13,668 bases of DNA from CAZUVM01 sp964623885 (GCA_964623885.1 CAZUVM010000063.1:1-13668); one strand, 5' to 3'; numbered from the stretch's first letter, positions 1 through 8,123 are shown. Made by a program: numbers and translations. Notes: generated by a model not told the origin, from the letters alone.

Positions 1-1227
1 GAGAATTGCGGTCAACGGCTGGTTCAGCTCATGCGCCATCGACCCGGACAATTCCCCGAGCATTGTTACTCGCGAAAGATGGGTCAACTCCTGCCGTTGC
101 TGCACCGCTTCCAGCTCAGCCAGCTTGCGTAGCGTTACGTCCATCGAGAGGCCGATCACTCGGGCCGGTTTTCCTCGCTCATTGACTTCAACCTGACCAT
201 GTGAAGAGATCCAACGCAGCTGACCGTCGGGCACGAGCACTCGGTACTCCATTTCGTAACTACTCGCTTCTTCGAGAGCTTTACTGATGGCGTGACTGAG
301 TTCGTCGCGATCGTTTGGGTGAAGTCGGTGCATCATGCGGCCGAAATCGAGACGCTCGGATTTCGAAAAACCAAACAACGAACGCCACTTTTCACTGGCC
401 CAAATCTGATCGTCCGCGAGACTGCGTATCCAGACACCGAGTTGGGCGGCTTCAGCGGCCAACTCCAATTGATGCTCGCTTTCTTGAAGATCCTGCCCCA
501 TTTGCACCGCGCGAGCTGAGTCGTGGCTCAACTCGTAAGCCACCGACACTATGACACCCATAAACAAGAAACTCGCCATGACCGGCTTGTCGACAAACTT
601 CCATTGGGTCAGCACCGCGTACGCGCTGGCCACTAATGCAAAGAACACGATGCTTCCACCCAGCGTCACCGCCCGCCGTCGATCTCCGCGACGCCAAACG
701 GAAATGGCTGCATCCGCAACGAAAATGATCCACAAAATAAAACTGAGCTGACCGACCAGCATCCAGGGACTGAGCACGCCGTCGCCTACCGTAACCGAGT
801 CGCCAAGAAATCGAACCTGGTGAAGGCCGGTGATCCGACGATAGTTAAGGTTCGTCGTGAGCGTGAAATTGAGCACCAACGACAGGGTCCTCACTCCAAT
901 CACCGCCCAAGCCAGCCACCGTCGGCCCGCCCGCAGGTGGACGAGCACAAATCCCAGAAGGCCGACAATCACTAAGTATGCTGGTGGGTGCAGGCAGCGG
1001 ACCGCGGCGGTGTACTGCGGGATCGTCTGAGACCGCATCATCCACAGCTCATCCAGAGCAAGTAAACATGTGCCGGTCGCGGAAACGAAGAACCACAAAC
1101 TGGCCCAGGCCTGTCGCCGCTTCAGCCAGATGAGCAGATGCATCAACGCCAGCGTGAGACAGGCAGACGCCACCATCGACCAAATGATCGTGACCCAATT
1201 CATCGGAGGGAAAAGATTAGCGAGCAT
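1..1227 (-). CDS. Membrane PAS-domain sensor histidine kinase, C-terminus beyond the window
   Basis: The minus-strand frame is open for 409 codons from ATG 1227 to the left edge, so this is the N-terminal part of a larger gene. The first ~230 residues are hydrophobic and form several membrane segments, beginning MLANLFPPMNWVTIIWSM. A linker (QMGQDLQESEHQLELAAEA) leads into a PAS domain of the PAS_3 type at about residues 255-370, with WASEKWRSLFGF, YEMEYRVLVPDG and a PAC-like end. The last residues contain the H-box of a HisKA domain (GSMAHELNQPLTAIL), whose His is the predicted autophosphorylation site. The ATPase domain must lie outside. By family knowledge it is a two-component sensor that passes phosphate to a response regulator, which is not in view. 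Start 1227 has a GGTGA just upstream; ATG 1203 (MNWVT) is the alternative and is common in relatives. A 151-bp piece of a paralogue lies at 4801-4951. Confidence 0.9.
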   Translation of the reverse strand, partial: MLANLFPPMNWVTIIWSMVASACLTLALMHLLIWLKRRQAWASLWFFVSATGTCLLALDELWMMRSQTIPQYTAAVRCLHPPAYLVIVGLLGFVLVHLRAGRRWLAWAVIGVRTLSLVLNFTLTTNLNYRRITGLHQVRFLGDSVTVGDGVLSPWMLVGQLSFILWIIFVADAAISVWRRGDRRRAVTLGGSIVFFALVASAYAVLTQWKFVDKPVMASFLFMGVIVSVAYELSHDSARAVQMGQDLQESEHQLELAAEAAQLGVWIRSLADDQIWASEKWRSLFGFSKSERLDFGRMMHRLHPNDRDELSHAISKALEEASSYEMEYRVLVPDGQLRWISSHGQVEVNERGKPARVIGLSMDVTLRKLAELEAVQQRQELTHLSRVTMLGELSGSMAHELNQPLTAIL

Positions 1228-2114
1228 CAAGTCACCACGTGCCTATACCGGGCAGCTTGTCCCGTGCCGGATTCAATTCATATGCGCTTTGGCCTTGGGG
1301 ACTGGAAGCGGGTTATCACAATGCCCTTCAAATGACACTGCTGCACACCCTAATTATCACTGGCAGTAGCATCGTCCTGGACACTCTTGATACCGTGGCG
1401 TTATCTCGTGTCGGAGTTCCCGTCGCCGGCCAACAAGTCGGCGATACTCGTGGGCGCACACTTCAATGCCGAATCCGCCAGGACTGCATGCTAACAGGCG
1501 TATTTCTGCGAACTACTGTCAGAAAATACAGGTCGCATGTACGATTCTGGTTTTCAGTTTTTCTCGATTGTGGAAGGAAACCACGCGCAAATTGGTCTGC
1601 GCCCATTAGCCGCCAACATTTCTAAAAAACTCCGCTGGCACTAAATGGTTGTTTACGGTATCGCGTTGCAGGTTACGATGAACAGCAGCTGTTACTGCCT
1701 TTGTTTCCGAATTTTTTGTGACTTAGTTGAGAGCAGGCCAACCCAAACACCGCGTAACCCCATTGTTCCCAACATTTAAATTGATTTACCGAAGGGGGAC
1801 TCACCAACGCTGCCCTTTTACTCAGCTTTTCGGGGCTGTTTTGATTTTCCTCAGCATCTCGACATTTTCTCGCGTCACACTAGCGTACAGGCGAGCGGGC
1901 ACGGTATCGTGATGTGGGCTGCTCATTCACCGGGCAGTCGGAGAAATCTGCGTCAGGTTTGTGCTTCCTGGCATTCGCGCAGAAACATGAGACTCATAAC
2001 TCCGGCAATCGCTACCGTTGCATTAGTCCGCGCCCTTCTTTCATCTCCTTTTGCCTGAATCGGCCAATAAATCTCTGACTCTGTAGATGAAGGGTTAATT
2101 CGCTTCGCTTTAAA
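1228..2114. other. Intergenic stretch without a recognisable gene
   Basis: About 890 bases separate the arylsulfatase stop from the histidine kinase start. Open frames here (for example 1239-1625 on the plus strand) encode low-complexity, Arg/Cys-rich sequence with no recognisable motif, and I regard them as chance. Two small inverted repeats are visible: AACAGC-A-GCTGTT at 1681-1693, and TATTTCTG (1501-1508) facing CAGAAAATA (1520-1528). Neither has a T-tract that would make a convincing terminator. The histidine kinase promoter should lie in the part nearest 1228, but I cannot assign it. Confidence 0.5.
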
Positions 2115-4547
2115 CTAGTTGGACAACGCCGACTTTATGACGGCTGCCCTGCGAGCCTTCTCAGCATTTATTGCATCGGCGGCTGTTGTCTCTCCCAGTT
2201 CGATGGTCACCTTGTTGATCTTGCCGGTGAACTTGAACGGAACTTCGTAGGCCTGCGTGACCGCGGTGCCCTCATCCGCTCCCACGTCCGCGCCTTCGTC
2301 CGCTGAAAACATCGCGCCTTGAGTCTGTTCAATGCGGCCCGTCGCGACTTTCTTGCCGTTGACTAATATGGTGGCTACTCCGCCCTTACCGGCACCGCCT
2401 CCGTCGTAAACGAACTCGAAACGGATGGTCACCTTTCCGCCAGGCACTGGCTCTGTTGCCGCCACGGTATATTCGTGCAGACCCAGCCAGTTGTAGGTGT
2501 AGGTGGGCTTCCCGTCCTTCAGGTAGAAACTCCATCCGCCGAAGCGACCTGCCTGCGCCAGGATCACACCGTTGGCTGCGTTTTCGACCTCGGCAGTGAT
2601 CGTGTGCGACCGGTTCTTTGTGTTGATGAAGACGTTTTCCGACATCCCGATCATTCCCTGAAATACCGTCAGCGAGGTTCGGCCTGCCATCAAGTCTGGT
2701 CGCCCGACCATGGCCGGATTCAGGCGCTCGAGCGTCCGGTCATCGAGTGGCAATACGTGATACTTGACCGCTTCCTTTAAGAAGAGATCTTGCAGTTCTT
2801 TTAGCTTCGCCGGGTTTTGTTTGGCGAGGTCGTTTGCCAGGCTAAAGTCCGCCCGCGTGTCAAACAACTCCCAGACGTCATTCTCAAGTGTCCTGCGCGG
2901 TTTAAATTCCCAGGCAGCCCGATGAATAGTGCGAGCCAGCCAGCCGTCCTGGTACATGGCGCGGTTACCGAAAATCTCGAAGTACTGCGTCGTGTGCCGG
3001 TCGGCGGCTTTTGCGTCCTTGAAGGTGTAGACCATGCTCACACCTTCCATGGGGATTTGCACAGTGCCGTTCACGATCTTCGGTTCGGGAAGGCCAGCCG
3101 CTTCCAGTATGGTCGGCGCGATGTCAATGACGTGATGCCATTGCGAACGCACTTCGTTCTTCGCGGTGATGCCTTTGGGCCAATGGATCACCATGCCGTT
3201 GCGGGTACCGCCGTAATCCGAAGGCACCTGCTTTGTCCAGGCAAACGGCGTATCGCCAGCAACCGCCCAGCCAGCCGCGAAATGCGGATAGGTTGAAGGA
3301 TCGCCGAGCTCGTCGTAATGCTTCATGATCTCGTCGACGCTTTCGAGTTGGCCGTTGAAGTACGTCATCTCGTTATACAGCCCGTTCATGCCGCCTTCAG
3401 CACTCGTTCCGTTATCGCCGACGATGTAAAAAATCAGTGTGTTGTCGAGCTGCCCGGTAGCGCCGATGGCGTCAATCAGCCGTCCGATTTCGGTGTCGGC
3501 GTATTCGCCAAACCCGGCGAAGACTTCCATCTGGCGGGCAAAGAGTTTCTTCTCAACCGCCGACAGTTTGTCCCAGTCTTTGATCGCTTCCGGCTTCGGC
3601 GCCAGCTTCGTGCCGGCCGGCACTACACCCAACTTGATTTGGCGCGCGAGCGTCTCCTCGCGCATCTTGTCCCAGCCCTGATCGAACCTGCCCTTGTACT
3701 TGGCAATCCATTCCTTTGGCACGTGATGCGGCGCGTGCGTGGCGCCGGGCGCGAAGTACATGTAGAACGGTTTATCCGGCGTGAGCGATTTCTGATATCC
3801 CATCCAGGCAATAGCCTTGTCGGTCATATCGGTCATGAAGTGATACTTCGGATCCTTCGGCAGCTCGACCTGGGTCATTCCGTCGTAGAGCAGCGGCGCC
3901 CATTGATTCGTCTCACCACCCATGAAGCCGTAGAACTTGTCGAAGCCGGATCGCGTCGGCCAGCGATCAGTTGGTCCCGAAGGGCTTACCTCCCAGGGAG
4001 CAGTCTCGTGGTTCTTGCCAAATTGCGCCGTGCTGTAGCCGTTCAGTCGCAGCATCTCTGCGAGATAAGCCACACTCTCGGGACGCTGGCCGGTTTGTCC
4101 GGGAAAGGAAGTGCCGGTCTCAGCGATCGAGCCAAAGTTAGTCATGTGGTGATTGCGGCCGCTCATCAAAGCGGCGCGAGTCGGCGAACAAAGTGCCGTA
4201 GTGTGAAACTCGTTGTAGCGCAACCCATCGTTGGCGAGGCGCGTGACGGTCGGCATATGAATAGGTCCGCCAAAAGCTTCGGACATGCCAAACCCCATGT
4301 CGTCGAGCAGCACAATCAGCACATTGGGCGCGCCCTTCGGCGCCTCGACCACAAAACGCGGTGGCGGGCTGGCGTTGCGAGCATCGAACACGGTGCTGTC
4401 CGGAACTTTTGGTTCAGGAATCGGCAATACAGTTCGATCGGTTGGTCCAATCACCTTTGTTTGCGCCGCGACCGGCACTGAAGTTAGCGGCGTTACCAGC
4501 AAAACAAGTGTCAGCACCTGCGTTAGAGCGGCGGCAAATCTCTTCAT
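2115..4547 (-). CDS. Secreted arylsulfatase (formylglycine-dependent, type I)
   Basis: This 810-aa protein would hydrolyse sulfate esters in the periplasm or outside the cell. Residues 1-29 form a signal peptide (MKRF, hydrophobic core, cleavage after VAAQ). The alkaline-phosphatase-like sulfatase domain follows. D82 and D83 (LLDDMG) are metal ligands. C120-S-P-T-R124 is the canonical motif whose Cys is oxidised to formylglycine. K178 and H180 (FGKNH), H271 (GATHAPH), D378-N379 (GDNGTSAEGG) and K439 match the remaining active-site positions of Pseudomonas arylsulfatase. It is much longer than that ~536-aa enzyme. A C-terminal region from about residue 600 is rich in beta-strand-like sequence and resembles the tail of the ~790-aa sulfatase class that includes mycobacterial AtsD. 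A maturation enzyme (FGE or anaerobic SME) is needed, and none is encoded here. No strong Shine-Dalgarno is visible. The substrate cannot be read from the sequence. Confidence 0.95.
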   Translation of the reverse strand: MKRFAAALTQVLTLVLLVTPLTSVPVAAQTKVIGPTDRTVLPIPEPKVPDSTVFDARNASPPPRFVVEAPKGAPNVLIVLLDDMGFGMSEAFGGPIHMPTVTRLANDGLRYNEFHTTALCSPTRAALMSGRNHHMTNFGSIAETGTSFPGQTGQRPESVAYLAEMLRLNGYSTAQFGKNHETAPWEVSPSGPTDRWPTRSGFDKFYGFMGGETNQWAPLLYDGMTQVELPKDPKYHFMTDMTDKAIAWMGYQKSLTPDKPFYMYFAPGATHAPHHVPKEWIAKYKGRFDQGWDKMREETLARQIKLGVVPAGTKLAPKPEAIKDWDKLSAVEKKLFARQMEVFAGFGEYADTEIGRLIDAIGATGQLDNTLIFYIVGDNGTSAEGGMNGLYNEMTYFNGQLESVDEIMKHYDELGDPSTYPHFAAGWAVAGDTPFAWTKQVPSDYGGTRNGMVIHWPKGITAKNEVRSQWHHVIDIAPTILEAAGLPEPKIVNGTVQIPMEGVSMVYTFKDAKAADRHTTQYFEIFGNRAMYQDGWLARTIHRAAWEFKPRRTLENDVWELFDTRADFSLANDLAKQNPAKLKELQDLFLKEAVKYHVLPLDDRTLERLNPAMVGRPDLMAGRTSLTVFQGMIGMSENVFINTKNRSHTITAEVENAANGVILAQAGRFGGWSFYLKDGKPTYTYNWLGLHEYTVAATEPVPGGKVTIRFEFVYDGGGAGKGGVATILVNGKKVATGRIEQTQGAMFSADEGADVGADEGTAVTQAYEVPFKFTGKINKVTIELGETTAADAINAEKARRAAVIKSALSN

Positions 4548-4585
4548 CGTTTGGTAATTCGTCCTTTTTATGAGAAACGGTTTTC

Positions 4586-4800
4586 CTACGCGGGACCCCT
4601 CTTATTACGAAAACCGAGAAACCAATGCGCAGAATTGCGTGTGAGGCTACGCTGACTAAGGATCCGAGATAACTGGCAAAATTGACAGGGCTTACTAAGA
4701 GAATTCGGCGTCACATTCGCAAATTTGCCGTCGGTTACTCGAGGGGCCAAAACGGCCCGATCGTGCGCGAGAACTATTGGCAACATAAGTTCTCCAAGCC
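4586..4800. other. Degenerate spacer upstream of the arylsulfatase
   Basis: This segment lies between the histidine-kinase fragment and the arylsulfatase start. A minus-strand frame runs through it (part of a frame at 5011-4586), but after the kinase-like residues TSAIRWL it reads GELMLPIVLAHDRAVL and then sequence unlike any sensor kinase. The homology to the gene at 1-1227 therefore stops near 4801. It presumably carries the arylsulfatase promoter. I see no other element in it. Confidence 0.4.
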
Positions 4801-4951
4801 AGCGGATGGCTGAGGTGTACTGTGGGATCGTCTGTGACCGCATCATCCACAGTTCATCCAGGGCGAGTAAACACGTGCCCGTCGCTGAAACGAAAAACCA
4901 CAGACTGGCCCAAGCCTGTCGCCGCTTCAGCCAGATCAGCAGATGCATCAA
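4801..4951 (-). pseudogene. Internal fragment of a sensor histidine kinase paralogue
   Basis: These 151 bases align without a gap to 996-1146 of the histidine kinase gene, with about 16 mismatches by hand count. Read in the kinase frame they give LMHLLIWLKRRQAWASLWFF and onward through LDELWMMRSQTIPQYT. This part is identical to residues 28-77 of the intact kinase, and TSAIRWL then replaces TAAVRCL. It corresponds to parts of the first membrane segments only. There is no PAS or HisKA domain and no proper start, and both ends join unrelated sequence (a protein kinase head at 4948-5094, degenerate spacer at 4586-4800). Nearly all differences fall at third codon positions, so the piece comes from a long-diverged, once-functional paralogue rather than a recent copy. 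A 141-codon frame (5011-4586) runs through it, but I do not consider that a real gene. Confidence 0.85.
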
Positions 4952-5094
4952 TCCGCCGGCAGAATCTTGATGGCGACATCCCGGCCAAGGCGCGGATCTC
5001 TTGCCCGCCAAACCTCGCCCATGCCGCCCTCGCCGATCTTCGAAACGATGGTGTATTGACCGAGAGCTGTCTTGGGGGAAATAGCTTCGCTCAT
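4948..5094 (-). pseudogene. Truncated head of a Ser/Thr protein kinase (48 codons)
   Basis: From ATG 5094 the frame reads MSEAISPKTALGQYTIVSKI, then a complete glycine-rich loop (GEGGMGEVWRARD), then VAIKILPAD followed at once by TGA. This is the N-terminus of a Hanks-type (PknB-like) kinase up to and including the ATP-anchoring Lys of VAIK. The remaining ~220 residues of the kinase domain, with HRD, DFG and the activation segment, are missing. The stop codon lies inside the joined histidine-kinase fragment, so the break is near 4951. The start region (LGQYTIVSKIGEGGMGEV) is typical of kinases that carry a C-terminal PD40 propeller. The gene just upstream (5163-6368) is the propeller tail of such a kinase, so two were probably once in tandem. 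The peptide is too short for any kinase activity. Confidence 0.85.
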
Positions 5095-5100
5095 ATTTAT

Positions 5101-5150
5101 TGATTCATTGATTCATCGGTGCATTGAATCAATGAGCAAATGAATCAATC
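5101..5150. repeat. TGATTCAT-type repeats forming an AT-rich stem-loop
   Basis: TGATTCAT occurs twice in tandem (5101-5116). GAATCAATGA (5126-5135) and ATGAATCAAT (5140-5149) follow in inverted sense. TCATTGATTC (5105-5114) can pair with 5126-5135, extended by one A-T pair, around a 9-base loop. The element fills the 68-base gap between the end of the PD40 propeller frame and the start of the truncated kinase head. It could be a weak terminator, an operator, or just simple-sequence slippage. It has no T-run after the stem. Confidence 0.5.
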
Positions 5151-5162
5151 AACCAATTTCAC

Positions 5163-6368
5163 TCACTTCTTCAACAGCGCCGTCCAATTCATGATCACAG
5201 TTGGCGGCGGCGCCGTTGATTCGCCGACCAGGGTCCCAATCAAAAATCGCTGCCCGTCGGGCGAAACGTCGTATTCGCGAAAGATGGCGCCCTCTAACGA
5301 CAACATCCGAGTTTTGAAAAGCGGCTTCGGCGTTTCAAATTGAAATTCCGTCCCGCCGGTCTTCACTGAGGAAGCCATCATCTGCCCATCGGCGGCGATG
5401 AAAAAGAGTTCGCTGCCGTCGTGCCGCCAGATCGGAAGCTTGCCGCCTGACTTCGAGACAATCTTTTTGTCCGCGCCTAATTTGCCGTCCGCTGAAAATG
5501 ATCGGACATAGATTTCATAATGGCCAGTTTCATCTGAGGTGTAAGCGAGCCAGCGTCCGTCGGGCGAAAGCTGCGGGTTCTGCTCGTCGAACGGCGAATT
5601 CGTCAACGGATATTCTTTTTTATCGCCGAACATGGGGAGCGCCCAGATATCCATGCGCGTCTTGACGCCGCGCTCCAGGAAAATGACGAAACGGCCATCG
5701 GGCGACCACGCCGCGGGAAAGGCCGTTCGCGGCAGAAGAGTCTCCGCATCACCCGAGCCATTCGCCGCGCTCACTACGATGTTGTTTCCGCTGTTATGCA
5801 CTATGCGGCTTCCGTCGGGCGACCAGACCGGCGTCTGACTGAATGTCGAAGTTATTCGCAGTCCCGTACCCCCTTTGTCGAGATCGACGACCCAAAGATT
5901 CGAGCCTGCTCCGCCGCCGCCTCCTCCGCCGGAACCGACGGAACCGACGGAATCGAGTACCCTTCTCACAACCAGACGCTTTCCGTCAGGTGAAAGCATC
6001 GGGCTTTTCCCGACGCTGACCTTTGTCGGGGCGTCAATCACTCCCGTCTGTTTCCCTTCACGGTCGAACCAGACGAGCTGATAGTCGCGTTGCCACTGCC
6101 CCTGCCAAACCAGAATGCCATTCTCTGAGACAGAGAATCGCCTGCTGCCGGGATTGTTTTTCGCGCCGGTAATGATTGGTACCGGCTCGCCGGACACGGA
6201 GAGTTTTCCCGGGTCGAAAGCCTGGGCCATCAGCGCGTCATTTCGTAAAAACAACAGCCAACCCGGTGGGGCGTACAAGGCCATTCCACGGTCGGCGACA
6301 ATTGGTTTGATCTCCGGCGAATCCAACGAACCCACCCAAATCCCTTTCGGCCCTCGAGGGAAAAGAAA
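5163..6368 (-). pseudogene. C-terminal PD40/TolB-like propeller of a kinase that lost its head
   Basis: The open frame is 401 codons between a TGA at 6369-6371 and the stop at 5163. Its sequence is the sensor half typical of Acidobacteriota/Verrucomicrobiota kinases: APPGWLLFLRNDALMAQAFD, FSVSENGILVWQG, QLVWFDREGKQ, then repeated propeller blades marked by LSPDGKRL, VWSPDGSRIVH, AWSPDGRFVIF, LSPDGRWLAYTSDE and VSPDGQRFLIG. No kinase domain precedes it. Family-like sequence (FPRGPKGIWVGSLDSPE) extends upstream of the first usable start, the GTG at 6335, right up to the TGA. This points to truncation, not a naturally short gene. Translation from the GTG would give a 390-residue protein without signal peptide or membrane segment. 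A Gly-rich loop (SVGSVGSGGGGGGGAG) is coded by a short tandem repeat. It could still be a free-standing propeller protein, but I favour a remnant. Confidence 0.75.
5911..5950. repeat. CCG/CCT-rich and GGAACCGAC microsatellite inside the propeller frame
   Basis: A run of CCG/CCT triplets is followed by GGAACCGAC twice and a related partial unit. On the coding (minus) strand this encodes Val-Gly-Ser repeats and seven Gly. The unit length keeps the frame, so slippage would lengthen or shorten a loop between propeller blades without breaking the protein. Confidence 0.6.
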
Positions 6369-6464
6369 TCAACACTAGGACCCACGATCACACTGTTTGG
6401 TCGACGACTTTCATTTGCATCTCATTCATAAAGCCATGGCTTGAGAGGTTTAAAGGAACCGCAC

Positions 6465-7463
6465 CTATCGATTCACCAACTTTTGCGCGCCTTCAGAGTA
6501 TCTTGCGCCCTTTACTTCAACGCGGGAGGTAATGTTTTCAATTTCGCGCAGGTCATCTGCTGTTAGTTCCACCTCAACCCCACCAAGATTCTCTTCCAGT
6601 CTATGCAGCTTAGTTGTTCCCGGAATAGGTGCGATCCACGGTTTCTGACCAAGCACCCAGGCAAGCGCAATTTGCGCAGGCGTCGCCTTCTTTTGCTCGG
6701 CGAATTTTGCTATCAAATCAATTAATGCCCGATTCGCCTCTCGCGCCTCCGGCGAAAAGCGCGGGACTGTATTACGAAAGTCAGTGCTGTCGAACTTCGT
6801 GTTCTCGTCAATTTTTCCGGTGAGAAATCCTTTCCCGAGTGGGCTGAACGGAACGAATCCTATTCCTAATTCCTCGAGCGTCGGCAGTATCTCCGCTTCC
6901 GGTTCTCGCCACCACAGCGAATATTCGCTCTGAAGTGCCGTCACCGGCTGAACTGAGTGCGCACGGCGGATCACTTCGACGCCCGCTTCCGAAAGTCCGA
7001 AATGCCTGACCTTACCTTCCTTAATCAAATCTTTGACTGCTCCGGCTACATCCTCAACCGGCACATTAGGATCAACGCGGTGTTGGTAGAACAAATCAAT
7101 GTAATCAGTCTTGAGGCGTCCTAAAGATGCTTCGGCGACCTCTTTAATGTGCTCGGGGCGGCTGTTGAGTGGCGGAGTCTGATGCTGCGTTCCATCCGGG
7201 TCAATGTTGAAACCGAACTTAGTGGCAATGACGACCTGCTCACGAAAAGGAGCGAGAGCTTCACCGACCAGTTCCTCGTTGGTGAACGGCCCGTAAACTT
7301 CGGCGGTATCGAAAAAGGTCACGCCCTTTTCGACGGCTGAGCGAATCAATGAAATCATTTCCTGTTTATCTTTCGCCGGACCCAACCCAAAGCTCATGCC
7401 CATGCAGCCGAGTCCAATCGCCGAAACCTCAAGCCCACTGTTCCCTAATTTTCTTGTTTTCAC
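6465..7463 (-). CDS. Aldo/keto reductase
   Basis: This 332-aa cytoplasmic NADPH-dependent oxidoreductase has a (beta/alpha)8 barrel and is complete and of usual length. The start MKTRKLGNSGLEVSAIGLGC and the catalytic tetrad are intact: D52 and Y57 (FFDTAEVYG), K82 (ATKFG) and H128 (FYQHRVD). Cofactor-binding sequence follows near the C-terminus (IPGTTKLHRLEENL). It resembles the YajO/AKR13-type group that reduces small aldehydes and ketones; the physiological substrate is unknown. Translation begins at GTG 7463 with a good Shine-Dalgarno (AGGGAG) about six bases upstream, so the GTG is well supported. It follows the DUF4440 gene by 89 bases on the same strand. Nothing in the sequence ties their functions together. 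Confidence 0.95.
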   Translation of the reverse strand: MKTRKLGNSGLEVSAIGLGCMGMSFGLGPAKDKQEMISLIRSAVEKGVTFFDTAEVYGPFTNEELVGEALAPFREQVVIATKFGFNIDPDGTQHQTPPLNSRPEHIKEVAEASLGRLKTDYIDLFYQHRVDPNVPVEDVAGAVKDLIKEGKVRHFGLSEAGVEVIRRAHSVQPVTALQSEYSLWWREPEAEILPTLEELGIGFVPFSPLGKGFLTGKIDENTKFDSTDFRNTVPRFSPEAREANRALIDLIAKFAEQKKATPAQIALAWVLGQKPWIAPIPGTTKLHRLEENLGGVEVELTADDLREIENITSRVEVKGARYSEGAQKLVNR

Positions 7464-7552
7464 AATTGCTCCCTAAAGCTAGTTCACGAGATCTTGATTG
7501 TCTGAAACTGATCGCCGGCTGTCGTCACGTTCTGTGCCCAAGTGTAGTTAAG

Positions 7553-8062
7553 TTAGGGTTGCTGCTGCGGCCGATTATTGTTCTTATTCAATTTAACTGG
7601 CCTCAACAGATGTGAGAACGTGAGTGAGCCCATCTTCCATTTGCCGTCCTCTTTGATATATACCTCCGTCACCATAAAAGGATTGATGGCTTCGTTTCCA
7701 CCGACCATCGCCACCAGGTCAATGTCGTTTAACAAGATCGCGGTATTTCCAAAGATATTGACTGCCGCAGAGTAGACTTCGGCTTTCTTATACCAGATCA
7801 TGCCACCTTTGATGGTATCTAACTCCCGTTTTTTGCCCCAGCTTCCCCCTATATGCACAAAAACGCAGTTTTCTTTAAAAAGCCCATCTAAGGACTCTAC
7901 ATTTTTGTCTGACATCCATGTCCATTTGGTTTTTGAAAGATCGAGGATTTCCTGTTCCTCTTTGGTAAAGGTTGTGGATGCTGAATTTGGCAATTTAGCT
8001 TGCGCATGCGATAGCTGCAGGTTGGTGAGAAGCAGGCACAATGTGATAATTGTTTTTTTCAT
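7553..8062 (-). CDS. Secreted SnoaL-like DUF4440 protein, Bacteroidota-like
   Basis: From ATG 8062 the product is 169 aa. It starts with a signal peptide (MKKTIITLCLLLTNLQLSHAQA, cleavage near HAQ), followed by an NTF2-fold domain of the DUF4440/SnoaL type: KTKWTWMSDKNVESLDGLF, NCVFVHIGGSWGKK, YSAAVNIFGNTAILLNDIDL, INPFMVTEVYIKEDGKWKMG. Such domains bind small molecules or act as isomerase-like enzymes; the role here is unknown. The frame stays open upstream to an ATG at 8248, but that stretch lacks family sequence and would bury the signal peptide, so I start at 8062. Lys/Asn-rich, AT-rich codon choice and the style of the signal peptide resemble Bacteroidota and differ from the GC-richer neighbours, suggesting horizontal transfer. 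A promoter-like element lies at 8124-8157. The tail NNNRPQQQP may be a local extension. Confidence 0.8.
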   Translation of the reverse strand: MKKTIITLCLLLTNLQLSHAQAKLPNSASTTFTKEEQEILDLSKTKWTWMSDKNVESLDGLFKENCVFVHIGGSWGKKRELDTIKGGMIWYKKAEVYSAAVNIFGNTAILLNDIDLVAMVGGNEAINPFMVTEVYIKEDGKWKMGSLTFSHLLRPVKLNKNNNRPQQQP

Positions 8063-8123
8063 AATAAAGTTCGGAGCGCTGACCCTGGAGTCGCCAGTGT
8101 TCATGTTGATCTTAATTAACGAC

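Noticed and set aside
1239..1625. 128-codon plus-strand frame in the long intergenic gap
   Set aside because: No motif, no ribosome-binding site, and a composition like non-coding DNA.
3318..4481. 387-codon open frame on the plus strand
   Set aside because: It is antisense to the arylsulfatase and encodes His/Arg/Val-rich sequence without motifs; long antisense frames are expected opposite GC-rich genes.
4586..5011. 141-codon chimeric frame as a real gene
   Set aside because: Its start lies inside out-of-frame kinase sequence and its end in degenerate spacer; only the middle is kinase-derived, so it is a by-product of rearrangement.
6431..6442. Perfect palindrome AAGCCATGGCTT after the aldo/keto reductase
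   Set aside because: With no loop it cannot form a terminator hairpin, and a 12-base palindrome alone is weak evidence of an operator.
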